From Clostridia bacterium (GTDB lineage: Bacteria; Bacillota_A; Clostridia; Oscillospirales; CAG-272), in the NCBI GenBank assembly GCA_017501345.1, contig JAFVXC010000029.1, forward strand, positions 1 through 63,915: a stretch of 63,915 nt of DNA. Direction: 5' to 3'. Shown in pieces: positions 52,934-61,164 of the stretch (position 1 is the first letter of the stretch; the number at the start of each line of letters is the position of its first letter). The notes beneath the pieces are model-generated. The model was not told the origin of the DNA and ran no database searches. It worked only from the letters and a program-made list of their open reading frames with translations. A program made the translations under genes and the position numbers.

Positions 52934-53770
52934 TTACTTTTTCAGCTTGCGCGCGCCGAGTCTGTCAAGGATCTCGCCGCAGATATCGGGGTGGTCACAG
53001 GTGAATCCGATCGCACCGTTCTCAAGCGACTTGCGGTAGACCTCCTCGTCGGTGTTCATACCGTAGTGCACGCAGGGCTTGATCCCCATCAGTGCAAATT
53101 CGGTAAATCTCGCCTTGTCCGCAACCTTGCTGTCGCGCTTGATCGGCATTCCCTGCGGATCCTTTTCGCCCGCATTGAAAAGGCAAACCTCATCGTAGTA
53201 CTTATAGGGATCATCATTCTCGTATCCCTTCATCTTCGACTTCGGATAGAAGCCGTGGATCGAGAATTCCTCCTTCGTGTAGCGCGTGCGCAGCCAAGCG
53301 CAGAGCCCTGCCGAGAAGGTGATGACCGTAAGACGGTCGCTGCCCCAGATGCCGTACTGCTTACAAAGCGAAAGCGTAAGTCCCGCAGAGGCGTACGCAA
53401 AATCGCCGAGCACCTCGGGATAGTCCTTCAGCTCAAGCAGGATCCTGATGTCGGGGCGCGTCACCATCAATTCAAGGAACTCCTCGAAGGTCGGAACCTT
53501 CTCGCCCTTGAATTCCTCACCGTGCTTGATGCCCGCATCGGCCTTGCGTACCTCCTCGAGCGTCATTTCGTAGATCATACCGCTCGCATCGGTGGTACGG
53601 GCAAGATTGGCGTCGTGGCAAACCACAATGTGGTAGTCCTTCGTCATATGTACGTCCATCTCAATGGCGTCAACATCGATCTTCAAGACCTCACGGAAGC
53701 CGCGCATCGTGTTTTCGGGATATTTCGCACGCCAGCCTCTGTGACCTGCAAGTGTAACCTTCGTATCCAT
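52934..53770 (-). CDS. Glycerophosphodiester phosphodiesterase
   Basis: 278 aa from the ATG at 53770 (AAAGGAC nine bases upstream). The GDPD active site is AGHRGWRAKYPENT with His10 and Arg11, then EMDVHMTKD for the metal ligands and CHDANLART for the second His. No signal peptide, so it cleaves glycerophosphodiesters in the cytoplasm to glycerol-3-phosphate and an alcohol. It is a single-gene unit with its own promoter at 53825-53853. Confidence 0.92.
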   Translation of the reverse strand: MDTKVTLAGHRGWRAKYPENTMRGFREVLKIDVDAIEMDVHMTKDYHIVVCHDANLARTTDASGMIYEMTLEEVRKADAGIKHGEEFKGEKVPTFEEFLELMVTRPDIRILLELKDYPEVLGDFAYASAGLTLSLCKQYGIWGSDRLTVITFSAGLCAWLRTRYTKEEFSIHGFYPKSKMKGYENDDPYKYYDEVCLFNAGEKDPQGMPIKRDSKVADKARFTEFALMGIKPCVHYGMNTDEEVYRKSLENGAIGFTCDHPDICGEILDRLGARKLKK

Positions 53771-53824
53771 AAAATCATAGTCCTTTCGAGCCTTATAATT
53801 TCGGGCATTCTTCACCCAAAGCCT

Positions 53825-53853
53825 ATTATACCATCAAGACGAAAAAATGTCAA
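53825..53853 (-). promoter_or_regulatory. Promoter of the phosphodiesterase gene
   Basis: On the minus strand TTGACA (53848-53853), 17-bp spacer, TATAAT (53825-53830). Confidence 0.85.
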
Positions 53854-53894
53854 GGTTTTCCGCAGAATCTGTTTCAGAACGGGCAGAAAAAGGA

Positions 53895-53923
53895 TTGAAT
53901 TGTTCATAGAAAAGTGATATAAT
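53895..53923 (+). promoter_or_regulatory. Promoter of the thioesterase gene
   Basis: TTGAAT (53895-53900), 17-bp spacer, TATAAT (53918-53923). Confidence 0.75.
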
Positions 53924-54013
53924 AATAAATCGGAGAGTAAAAGCACCGACCGATCGGAGCACTACCGCCCCCGAGTCTCCGCCGGAACGAAAAATAAAAA
54001 GGAGCGATATGAT

Positions 54014-54415
54014 ATGGAAAACAGGAAAGCGTTAGAGGATACAAGAAGGATATTTGAAGGCGACCGATTTGCGATCGAAAACGGAGCAGTCATAGAAGAG
54101 ATCGGTGATCACAGTGCTACCTGCAGCCTGACTGTTACAGATTCCCATCGCAATGCTATGGGTGCCGTAATGGGCGGCGTATACTTTACGCTGGCAGATT
54201 TTGCTTTTGCGGTTGCGGCAAATCGGGAAGCTATGGGATGCGTGTCGTTACGCTCGGACATTTCCTTTTTATGCCCTGCCAAGGGAAAAAAGCTGATCGC
54301 CAAAGCGGTCTGCCTTAAGGACGGCAGAAGCACGGCGTGCTACCGCGTGGACGTAACGGATGACGCGGGAAATCTGACCGCCGTCGTAACGGTCACAGGC
54401 TATCACGTCGGGTGA
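54014..54415 (+). CDS. PaaI-family hotdog thioesterase
   Basis: 133 aa. The hotdog fold is recognised by HRNAMGAVMGGVYFTLADFAFAVAAN, which contains the acidic catalytic residue in the central helix. SLRSDISFLCPAKGKKL for the second strand pair is also seen. It hydrolyses acyl- or aryl-CoA thioesters. AAGGAG lies nine bases before the start. A single-gene unit; the substrate is not predictable. Confidence 0.9.
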   Translation: MENRKALEDTRRIFEGDRFAIENGAVIEEIGDHSATCSLTVTDSHRNAMGAVMGGVYFTLADFAFAVAANREAMGCVSLRSDISFLCPAKGKKLIAKAVCLKDGRSTACYRVDVTDDAGNLTAVVTVTGYHVG

Positions 54416-54530
54416 TCATAACCAAGGGAGCGCACGCATAAAGCACGCCCCACGGAGGGACATCTGACGACTGGAGACAGATGAAAGGACTTGCCCGCCT
54501 GCGGGCGTTCAAATCCTATGGCATAAAAAC

Positions 54531-54560
54531 AAGGCAGGAACAAGCCCTGCCTTATTTTTT
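54531..54560. terminator. Hairpin terminator next to the tRNA-Leu fragment
   Basis: AAGGCAGG/CCTGCCTT with TTTTTT on the plus side and TTGTTTTT on the minus side. The rest of 54416-54530 holds one small GC hairpin (GCCCGCCTGCGGGC) and a GTTCAAATCC stretch that recalls a tRNA T-arm but does not fold as one. Confidence 0.7.
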
Positions 54561-54610
54561 GCGGGTAAAAGGACTCAAACCTTCACCGAGTTGCCCCGAC
54601 CAGAACCTGA
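54561..54610 (-). repeat. Partial copy of tRNA-Leu (3' half)
   Basis: 50 bp match positions 56401-56450 of the intact tRNA-Leu with three mismatches, covering the acceptor 3' strand, T-arm, variable arm and half the anticodon stem. It then diverges. With the intact tRNA it forms a direct repeat around 1.8 kb of AT-rich DNA. Confidence 0.85.
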
Positions 54611-54638
54611 TGGTAACGTCACCTCGGTGAACGGTTTA

Positions 54639-56234
54639 TCACTTGCCATCGGGGACGTATGGAATGATGGCTTCTCCTGTATTCTTATCGATCCATATCT
54701 CGTCGATCGTTGACCAATGATCTAAAACAAACCGTCGCATCAACACAACGTAAACATGAGAAGGTGCCAAAGAATTGTCTCCCGGTACAATGATATTTCC
54801 TTTGTCTTCTGTATAAAAACTTGCCCAATATTCTTGTGCAAGTAATACTGCACCAACACGTGAAATCTTGTTTAACCACGATACTTCAAGCGGTGAAAAC
54901 TCGATTCTTGTTTTAGGGTTGTCCTCGATATATTTCAAAACTTCTTCCTGTGTTACCTGTTTGCCGTCAATATAATATTCTGCATTCGGTTCTCCGCCAT
55001 TAACGATTCGCCAAATCTCTTTTGGTTTCAATTTTGCGATGTCAAAAGCAAGTTGATTTTCTCCGTATTCAAAATCCTGCCCTGTGTGATTCCAATTATA
55101 TGAGCCGTCCGTATTCAACTGATACATATTTCTGAATGTAAACGGATAAACGTAAACCGTTCCCTCATAATAACGCAAAATCAAGGTGTCTCCGCAATCG
55201 ATTACGAGTTCGTTTATCGAGTCACCGTCAACGTCCATATAGGCATATCTCAAACGTTCCAACTCACAAAGTGGGATTCTGTTATAGGGAGTTTTACAAT
55301 CCTTCAAATAACTGTATTCTTCTATATCGGTTTCATAAACCTTGATCTCGTTTTTTAGAGCCGCTTCGTACATTTCCATAGCGATCTCGGCTTCGGTATA
55401 CAAGGATATAAAGGTAAGATTCGAATAATTTTTGGTTGCCTCTGCTCCCGCGTGAGTTCCTAAGTATTTGGTGTATTGCTCGTTTAAAGCAAAATATTCG
55501 GATTCTGTAATAGAAACTTTTTCTCCATTTACTAATTTATAATATTTGGTGTAAGCGGTATCTCCTATCCATTCGTGACCGTTCGTACCGAATTCGGCGA
55601 TCAACTCCATAGATGCGCCACCATCGGCAATTTTGTAAACGGCATTCATAGAATTATCTGCACCGCCGCTACCGTTTTCGTGTATCCATCCTTTTTCGTC
55701 TATCCAAGCACTGTGTCGCGTCCTATAATTTCCAAGTAGTATAGGCTTACCGTCCGTTATGGAAAAAATCGCGCAAACCATATAATCGTCGGTGAGAAGT
55801 ACAAGTTCGTCCACTCCGTCACCGTTCAGGTCTTTTATCGCATAGCCGCAAGATAACTTGTGATGAGGAGATGTTTTGTCTTCCTCGCCATGACCTCCAT
55901 AAAAGAAATATATGGCGTCGCTAATACCTAAGAACCACTCCTTTTCTGTTGATGGCTCTAAACCAAACAACTCCGAGGCACTTCCTTGAGGATTGACATT
56001 CACAAAAGAATAGAGATCTTTCAGTTCGTCCACTGCCAGCCTATAAACCTCAAGTACGGGCTTGTATATCTCAAGAGAAGTTGGTGTTTTTTCGTTTGAG
56101 TAATCGGAATCTTGAATATCTTCGTTTTGGTTTTCGGTATTTGAGGTCAAGTCGGTATTATTTTTTGTTTCACCACATGAAACCAATGATATTAACATAA
56201 TCAAGCAAAGCAAAAAGGCAATGTATTTTTTCAT
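54639..56234 (-). CDS. Large AT-rich lipoprotein of unknown function
   Basis: 531 aa. Signal peptide ending LISLVSC (lipobox Cys20), an Asn/Asp/Glu-rich linker (22-50), then a long globular domain. It has two similar segments, each with an FG-GAP-like Asp motif (DLNGDGVDELVLL and DVDGDSINELVID) that suggests calcium-binding propeller blades. The gene is much AT-richer than the neighbours, sits alone between the two tRNA-Leu copies, and has its own promoter at 56268-56296. It is probably cargo of a small integrated element. Confidence 0.78.
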   Translation of the reverse strand: MKKYIAFLLCLIMLISLVSCGETKNNTDLTSNTENQNEDIQDSDYSNEKTPTSLEIYKPVLEVYRLAVDELKDLYSFVNVNPQGSASELFGLEPSTEKEWFLGISDAIYFFYGGHGEEDKTSPHHKLSCGYAIKDLNGDGVDELVLLTDDYMVCAIFSITDGKPILLGNYRTRHSAWIDEKGWIHENGSGGADNSMNAVYKIADGGASMELIAEFGTNGHEWIGDTAYTKYYKLVNGEKVSITESEYFALNEQYTKYLGTHAGAEATKNYSNLTFISLYTEAEIAMEMYEAALKNEIKVYETDIEEYSYLKDCKTPYNRIPLCELERLRYAYMDVDGDSINELVIDCGDTLILRYYEGTVYVYPFTFRNMYQLNTDGSYNWNHTGQDFEYGENQLAFDIAKLKPKEIWRIVNGGEPNAEYYIDGKQVTQEEVLKYIEDNPKTRIEFSPLEVSWLNKISRVGAVLLAQEYWASFYTEDKGNIIVPGDNSLAPSHVYVVLMRRFVLDHWSTIDEIWIDKNTGEAIIPYVPDGK

Positions 56235-56267
56235 TAAAAGTCTCCTGTTTTTTTATCTTCCATTACT

Positions 56268-56296
56268 ACTATACCATATCAAAAAATCACTGTCAA
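56268..56296 (-). promoter_or_regulatory. Promoter of the AT-rich lipoprotein gene
   Basis: On the minus strand TTGACA (56291-56296), 17-bp spacer, TATAGT (56268-56273). Confidence 0.78.
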
Positions 56297-56361
56297 TAGG
56301 GTGGGGAAAGGTTTTTTAAAATGCGTTTTTTTGCAGTCAAAGTGGAGCGTAGCGAAAAAAG

Positions 56362-56398
56362 CAAAAGACGATACATAATTATGTACCGTCTCTTTTTT
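56362..56398 (-). terminator. Terminator of tRNA-Leu
   Basis: AGACGGTACAT/ATGTATCGTCT (one mismatch) with T-runs on both sides, two bases after the tRNA 3' end. Confidence 0.8.
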
Positions 56399-56399
56399 A

Positions 56400-56483
56400 T
56401 GCGGGTAAAAGGACTTGAACCTTCACCGAGTTGCCCCGACTAGAACCTGAATCTAGCGCGTCTGCCAATTCCGCCATACCCGC
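56400..56483 (-). tRNA. tRNA-Leu (CAG)
   Basis: 84 nt class II tRNA with a long variable arm. Anticodon loop TTCAGGT gives CAG. The acceptor stem GCGGGTA pairs with TACCCGC. CCA is not encoded. Driven by the promoter at 56566-56594. Confidence 0.95.
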
Positions 56484-56565
56484 GTATGAAATTGTGCGTG
56501 GTGTGGCGGAATTGTTTCCGCACATACCCGCGTATGAATTGCACCGTTTTTCGCGGTACTCGCAT

Positions 56566-56594
56566 ATTATACCGCATTCTCTGCCGTTTGTCAA
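56566..56594 (-). promoter_or_regulatory. Promoter of tRNA-Leu
   Basis: On the minus strand TTGACA (56589-56594), 17-bp spacer, TATAAT (56566-56571). Confidence 0.88.
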
Positions 56595-56702
56595 GAGGTT
56601 TTTGAAAAACTTTTTTTCCTTTTCTGAAAATCGTTTCATAAAATTCTGTCACCGAGCCTTCGGAAAAGCCACAAGACGAAATCGTCACTTTCTCCCGCGG
56701 GA

Positions 56703-56731
56703 TTGACAATCATCTGACCTTGTGATATAAT
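56703..56731 (+). promoter_or_regulatory. Promoter of the small membrane protein gene
   Basis: TTGACA (56703-56708), 17-bp spacer, TATAAT (56726-56731), 31 bp before the start. Confidence 0.85.
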
Positions 56732-56762
56732 CAAAGCAAAGATCGCGGAAGGAGACCACAAG

Positions 56763-57341
56763 ATGAAGGACGAAAGAGAGATACTGACAAGAGAGATCAT
56801 TTCTCAAAAATTAAAGCGGGATGCCAAGCGGTCTATCGTCGGTGCGGTGCTGATGCTGATCCCGGGTGCTCTGGTGGCGGGACTGATGTACGCTATGACG
56901 CAACTCGCATCGCCCTCCCCTTCGCTTCTGGCTCTGCTTGCGGAGATCGTGGTCGATGCCGCCTTTGTCACTGCCTGCGCCGTTTTCTTCGTACGCGGAA
57001 TACTGCAACTGAACCGGGTGCGGCGCGGAGAATTTTCGGTCACCGAGGATATCTTACTGAGCATCGAGGACAACCGCCTCAGCTTTGGGCAGATGCTGCT
57101 GACGGGAAGACTCTTTGACAGGTCTAACTACGTTCACGATTTCAAATTTTTAAGCGGCAAACGGTTCGTAATCGGCAGCGAGCAAAGCAGGAATACCCAT
57201 CTGAGTGCGGCTGCCGGCTTCTCTCTGCCGGGAGACGCGTTTCTCCTCGTTTCGTTCAACGCTTTTCCCGATAAGGTCGTATGGATCTACAGCTGTAAAA
57301 TATATCACTGCAAAACGGCAGAGGATATGTCACCGAGGTGA
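56763..57341 (+). CDS. Two-helix membrane protein of unknown function
   Basis: 192 aa. A basic N-terminus (SQKLKRDAKRS), two helices at about 23-45 and 55-80, then a 110-residue cytoplasmic domain (FSVTEDILLSIEDNRLSF, FKFLSGKRFVIG) with a PH-like strand pattern. GGAGACC lies upstream. A single-gene unit behind a full-consensus promoter. No family recognised; its base composition is that of the core genome. Confidence 0.72.
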   Translation: MKDEREILTREIISQKLKRDAKRSIVGAVLMLIPGALVAGLMYAMTQLASPSPSLLALLAEIVVDAAFVTACAVFFVRGILQLNRVRRGEFSVTEDILLSIEDNRLSFGQMLLTGRLFDRSNYVHDFKFLSGKRFVIGSEQSRNTHLSAAAGFSLPGDAFLLVSFNAFPDKVVWIYSCKIYHCKTAEDMSPR

Positions 57342-57378
57342 CCTCCCCACCCTGCTCCCATAGAAGGTAAAAGATACG

Positions 57379-57413
57379 GGCATACAAGTCGAAAACGATT
57401 TGTATGCCTTTTT
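57379..57413 (+). terminator. Terminator after the membrane protein gene
   Basis: GGCATACAA/TTGTATGCC extended by GTCG/CGAT, followed by five T. Confidence 0.8.
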
Positions 57414-57449
57414 CTCAAATATATTTGCGTATAAATATGTTAAAACATC

Positions 57450-57549
57450 TTGAATTATTCACGAAATCGTGGTATAATAATATTGCCACATAAACCGAAT
57501 AACAAAACTGGGTATCCCTTTTTTCCATAGGGATTTTCTACCCTTTTTT
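57450..57549 (+). ncRNA. Possible small RNA or attenuated leader
   Basis: A promoter TTGAAT (57450-57455), 17-bp spacer, TATAAT (57473-57478) leads to a terminator-like hairpin (57510-57543, GGGTATCCC with GGGATTTTCTACCC) and six T. The predicted transcript is about 65 nt with no start codon behind a ribosome site. It may be an independent RNA or a leader that ends early in front of a lost gene. Confidence 0.45.
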
Positions 57550-57599
57550 GTCTTTACTTATTGAAATTGGCAAAAATGCAAATTCCGCTTAGTAAAGAC
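57550..57599. other. Nested inverted repeat
   Basis: GTCTTTACT (57550-57558) pairs with AGTAAAGAC (57591-57599), and inside it ATTxGC/GCxAAT arms fold further. It follows the small RNA unit directly and may belong to a structured RNA or the end of a mobile element. The rest of 57600-57911 is AT-rich. It shows a fragment of a membrane-protein frame ending KPK at 57747 without a start. Confidence 0.4.
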
Positions 57600-57783
57600 A
57601 AGAGAGCATATCTTGTTTTGTTAAGGTTTGTGTGGCAGCAATCGGGTTTGCGTTTTTCGGAGCGTTAACTACGGTTGACGCTCTTTTTGTTTCATTAACA
57701 TTTTCGCTTGCTATCTTACTATTTTTATTTGGAAAGCCAAAATAACGATAAAATAAGCATATAATATTAAGGAGTTTTTCCTA

Positions 57784-57819
57784 ATGAAAAAACTACAATG
57801 GTTTGCCCGTCCACCTTAA
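57784..57819 (+). pseudogene. Very short frame with ribosome site, probable gene remnant
   Basis: AAGGAG nine bases upstream of ATG opens an 11-codon frame (MKKLQWFARPP). The arrangement is that of a gene start, but nothing follows. It could be a leader peptide for the lipoprotein gene 90 bp downstream. Confidence 0.25.
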
Positions 57820-57911
57820 TCAAACAGATAATTTTGTATTTTTACTTCACTTATTACACAGCAAAAGATACTATAACAATATTTTAAAACATAAATATTT
57901 ATGGAGGAACC

Positions 57912-59816
57912 ATGAAGAAATATATTATTATCACAATGATTTTTGCTATCTTGGCATCGTTGTTACTTGTTTCTTGCGGTAATATAAGCGATCCAAATAG
58001 CGACTCCGAATCTACTAACGATAAGACAGAGGTCTTGGAATTTTCGAATACTCCCTCAGAAGGTCTTGAGTTTTCTCTGATTGATGACAAAACCTGTGAG
58101 ATTACTGGAATTGGTATGTGTACCGATACGATGGTTCATATTCCTTCAGAAATTAACGGCTTGAAAGTTACTGAAGTACGTGCCGGCTTCAGTTGGCAAA
58201 GGAAAGAACCAATCAAGGGAATTATGATTCCCGATAGTGTTACTAAGATTTCTACTGATGTTGATCGCAAATATGGCTTTTCTAGATCGCTAGAGAAAAT
58301 TATTTTGCCCGAAACACCCATGTCTTTTACAGATACAGAAATTATTTTTGGGGGACCGATCTGGGGTGACCCTAATGATTGGACGGACGGTGCCTTATAC
58401 ATTGGGAATCATCTTATTAGAGTGCGCTCTGACATTAAGGACACCTTTGTAATTCGCGATGGCACGGTGGATGTTGCACGTGCGGCATTTTATAGCAGTG
58501 CTGCGACACACGTGATAATTCCGGACTCTGTTGTCATGATCGATCAGGAAGCATTTCTGCACTGTGAAGCTTTGAACCGTGTTACCATTGGCAGCGGCGT
58601 GAAATATATCGGAGAAAGTGCTTTTTATAGCTGTGATGTTCTTCGCAAAATTGCTTATGCGGGTAGCGAAACGGAGTGGCAGAGCATTGAAAAGAATGGT
58701 ATGCGAGGAGGCTCGACTCCTACAAACTATGAAGTAATTTACAATTGGTCTGATACGGATACGGAAACAAATACTGTTACGGGAACGACGGACCCTAAAT
58801 ATTTTACGTTTATACTTAATGAAGATGGTGTTTCTTATAAAGCAAAAGTAAATCGAGACTATATAGGAACTGTCACCGAATACCATATCCCCGCGGAATA
58901 TGAAGGACTACCCGTTACAAAAGTCGGTAGTTTTGGGGGATTAAAAAATGTAACTGTTATTACTATGCCCGACAGCGTTACATCGGTGGATTCATTTGCG
59001 TGGGGAAATAACGAGGATCTGACAGCAATAAAGCTTTCGTCGAATTTACAAGTATTGCCCGAAAACCTTTGTATGGGCTGTGAAAAGTTGAATAATGTTG
59101 TGATTCCGGCATCTGTCACACAAATTGATGCAGGCGCATTTGGTGGATGTACAGCATTGAATAACATTAGATATAACGGCACGGTGGGACAGTGGAATGC
59201 GGTTATAAAGGACGAATGGTGGCTTTCCGGAACGGCAAATTCATACCCTGCCCATAGTGTGATATGCAATGATGGAGTTGCCATATTGTCTTCTAAAAAA
59301 ATCACCAGCGGAGAATGGAATGATATGCTCAGCTACGGTAATTTTATAAATATCACGATAAAACATTCTTCAGAATTTTTTGAGGGTGGAAATGCGGATG
59401 ACCCCAAACGCGAAGGTACCATAAAAATAGACGGAATCAAAATGGAACTCTTTGGTACGCTTATCACGGATGCTCAAGAACTGGTAGAATACAAGAATCT
59501 ATACGTTAATACTATTACCGGGATGGCTAAGGATTTTGATAACTTCGAATATGATAGTGTAACCGATACTTATGTTTCAAAAAAAGCCGTAACTTACACC
59601 GTTTCCTATTCTTTTCCTTCGGATAATTTTGAACAAGAAGCAATTATTACGGCAACGAACATAAAAATCAAGTTGGACGATGAGAACCGCATTTCAAAGA
59701 TATCTTTAGATATGAGGCAAGAGATTACCGACACATGGGATCCTTCAATGACTACGATCCTTGTTTTAAAGACCGTGTTGACCTTGTCTGATTACGGTAC
59801 GACCGTCGTACAGTGA
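57912..59816 (+). CDS. BspA-like leucine-rich-repeat lipoprotein
   Basis: 634 aa. Signal peptide and lipobox LLLVSC (Cys near residue 22), then LRR_5 repeats of the BspA type in two blocks (about 45-250 and 305-440). These include IPDSVVMIDQEAFLHC, VTIGSGVKYIGESAFYSC and IPASVTQIDAGAFGGC. The C-terminal 180 residues are a separate domain of strands without repeats. GGAGG lies six bases upstream. Such surface proteins often bind host or bacterial partners. AT-rich like the lipoprotein at 54639, so probably acquired. Confidence 0.88.
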   Translation: MKKYIIITMIFAILASLLLVSCGNISDPNSDSESTNDKTEVLEFSNTPSEGLEFSLIDDKTCEITGIGMCTDTMVHIPSEINGLKVTEVRAGFSWQRKEPIKGIMIPDSVTKISTDVDRKYGFSRSLEKIILPETPMSFTDTEIIFGGPIWGDPNDWTDGALYIGNHLIRVRSDIKDTFVIRDGTVDVARAAFYSSAATHVIIPDSVVMIDQEAFLHCEALNRVTIGSGVKYIGESAFYSCDVLRKIAYAGSETEWQSIEKNGMRGGSTPTNYEVIYNWSDTDTETNTVTGTTDPKYFTFILNEDGVSYKAKVNRDYIGTVTEYHIPAEYEGLPVTKVGSFGGLKNVTVITMPDSVTSVDSFAWGNNEDLTAIKLSSNLQVLPENLCMGCEKLNNVVIPASVTQIDAGAFGGCTALNNIRYNGTVGQWNAVIKDEWWLSGTANSYPAHSVICNDGVAILSSKKITSGEWNDMLSYGNFINITIKHSSEFFEGGNADDPKREGTIKIDGIKMELFGTLITDAQELVEYKNLYVNTITGMAKDFDNFEYDSVTDTYVSKKAVTYTVSYSFPSDNFEQEAIITATNIKIKLDDENRISKISLDMRQEITDTWDPSMTTILVLKTVLTLSDYGTTVVQ

Positions 59817-59852
59817 TTTTGGATAATATTGATATATTCATAATTCAAGAAT

Positions 59853-59880
59853 AGCGGTGGGCTTCGGCTCACCGCTTTTT
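59853..59880 (+). terminator. Terminator of the BspA-like gene
   Basis: AGCGGTGGGC-TTCG-GCTCACCGCT with one mismatch and five T. Confidence 0.85.
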
Positions 59881-59944
59881 CACAAATTGCTTTTTCACTG
59901 CCTTTTGTCCGCGCTCGGCGATGATTTTGCCGTTTACCAAAGAT

Positions 59945-59982
59945 AAAAGGTGCTGTCTCACTAAGGTGAGACAGCACCTTTT
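59945..59982. terminator. Strong bidirectional terminator
   Basis: A perfect 17-bp stem (59945-59961 with 59966-59982), loop TAAG, with T and A runs outside. It closes the minus-strand uxaC-peptidase operon. Confidence 0.88.
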
Positions 59983-60022
59983 TTGATGATTCCGTTACCG
60001 ATTGCATACGAGCGCTCCCGTG

Positions 60023-61150
60023 TCATACCTCCTCGGAAGCACCGATCACGACCTTGATCGCCACCTCAAGTCCGACGGGAAGCGACGCCTTTTCGACCCA
60101 TTCCTCCCGCGTGTGCGCCCCGCCGCCGTTATAGACGCCGATACAAAGGGCGGGAATGCCGAGCGAAAGCGGAATGTTACAGTCGGTCGAGCCCGAGCCC
60201 GTTTTGACCGTTACGCCCGCCGTCTCCTCGATCACACGGCGGCAGATCTCTGTGAGGCGATCGATCCTCGACCGATCGACCTTCCCCATACACGGGCGCT
60301 CACCGATGAGCGACACCTTGAGGTCAACGCCGCGCGCTCTCGCCTCCGAAAAGATCCTTTCGAAGTGTCCCTGCATCACAGCGAGGCATTCCTCATTGTC
60401 CGAACGGTACTCGCAAAGCATCCGTGCGCTCTGTGCGATCGTGTTGACCGACGTTCCGCCGCTGATCTCTCCGACATTGTAGGTGGTCTTGCTGTCCCCT
60501 ACCCGCGGCACCTCGATCGAATAAATATCACCGATCACCCGCGCAAGCTCGGCGATCGCATTTCGATTTCCGAATTTACCGTAGGAATGTCCACCCTCGG
60601 TGACGGCCTCCACCTCGTATCGGTGCGAGCCGACCGCGCGGTCGACGATCCCACTGAAGATCCCGTCAAACGAAATGAGCTGCGCGATGCGCCCCTCGTA
60701 GTCCCGGAACAGCTGCCGCGTGCCCTTGAGATTCCCGAGCCCCTCCTCAGAGGAGTTGCACACGAGCATCACGCCGCGCGGTGCCACTGCGGGGTGCTCG
60801 GCGAAATACCTCGCGGTATGAAGAAGAACCGCGACGCTCGCCGTGTCGTCCCCCACTCCGGGACAGCGGATATATGCCCCGTCGTCCACGCAGGGCATCG
60901 GCTCTCTGTCGGGGAAAACCGTATCGGTATGCGCGACGAAGACCGTGATCCGGTCGCACCCCTCACAGCGTATGGGATAGATGACGTTCAGCGCGTCGTC
61001 GATGTAAACGCCCTCTGCGCCGACACCCTCGAGCCATTTTTTACAGTATTCGGCTCTCTCGTTTTCAAAATGAGACGGCGCGGGGATCGTGCAAAGCGCT
61101 TTCAGCGTCTCAACGAGAGATTCCCGATTTGCGTTCATAAAATCCTTCAT
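60023..61150 (-). CDS. M20-family metallopeptidase
   Basis: 375 aa from the ATG at 61150 with GGAGGAC seven bases upstream. Zinc-ligand motifs of M20 are VAHTDTVFPD (His and Asp), PGVGDDTAS (bridging Asp), SSEEGLGNLKG (catalytic Glu pair) and the late HTREEW. TGSGSTDCNIPLSLG is the dimerisation-domain end. It resembles PepT-like tripeptidases. It starts 14 bp after uxaC stops, an unusual partner for a uronate gene; hydrolysis of an amino-acid conjugate of the sugar acid is one speculative link. Confidence 0.85.
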   Translation of the reverse strand: MKDFMNANRESLVETLKALCTIPAPSHFENERAEYCKKWLEGVGAEGVYIDDALNVIYPIRCEGCDRITVFVAHTDTVFPDREPMPCVDDGAYIRCPGVGDDTASVAVLLHTARYFAEHPAVAPRGVMLVCNSSEEGLGNLKGTRQLFRDYEGRIAQLISFDGIFSGIVDRAVGSHRYEVEAVTEGGHSYGKFGNRNAIAELARVIGDIYSIEVPRVGDSKTTYNVGEISGGTSVNTIAQSARMLCEYRSDNEECLAVMQGHFERIFSEARARGVDLKVSLIGERPCMGKVDRSRIDRLTEICRRVIEETAGVTVKTGSGSTDCNIPLSLGIPALCIGVYNGGGAHTREEWVEKASLPVGLEVAIKVVIGASEEV

Positions 61151-61164
61151 CGGGGCGTCCTCCG

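Noticed and set aside
54440..54530. Extra tRNA or selenocysteine tRNA
   Set aside because: A GTTCAAATCC stretch and small hairpins are present, but acceptor and T stems do not pair.
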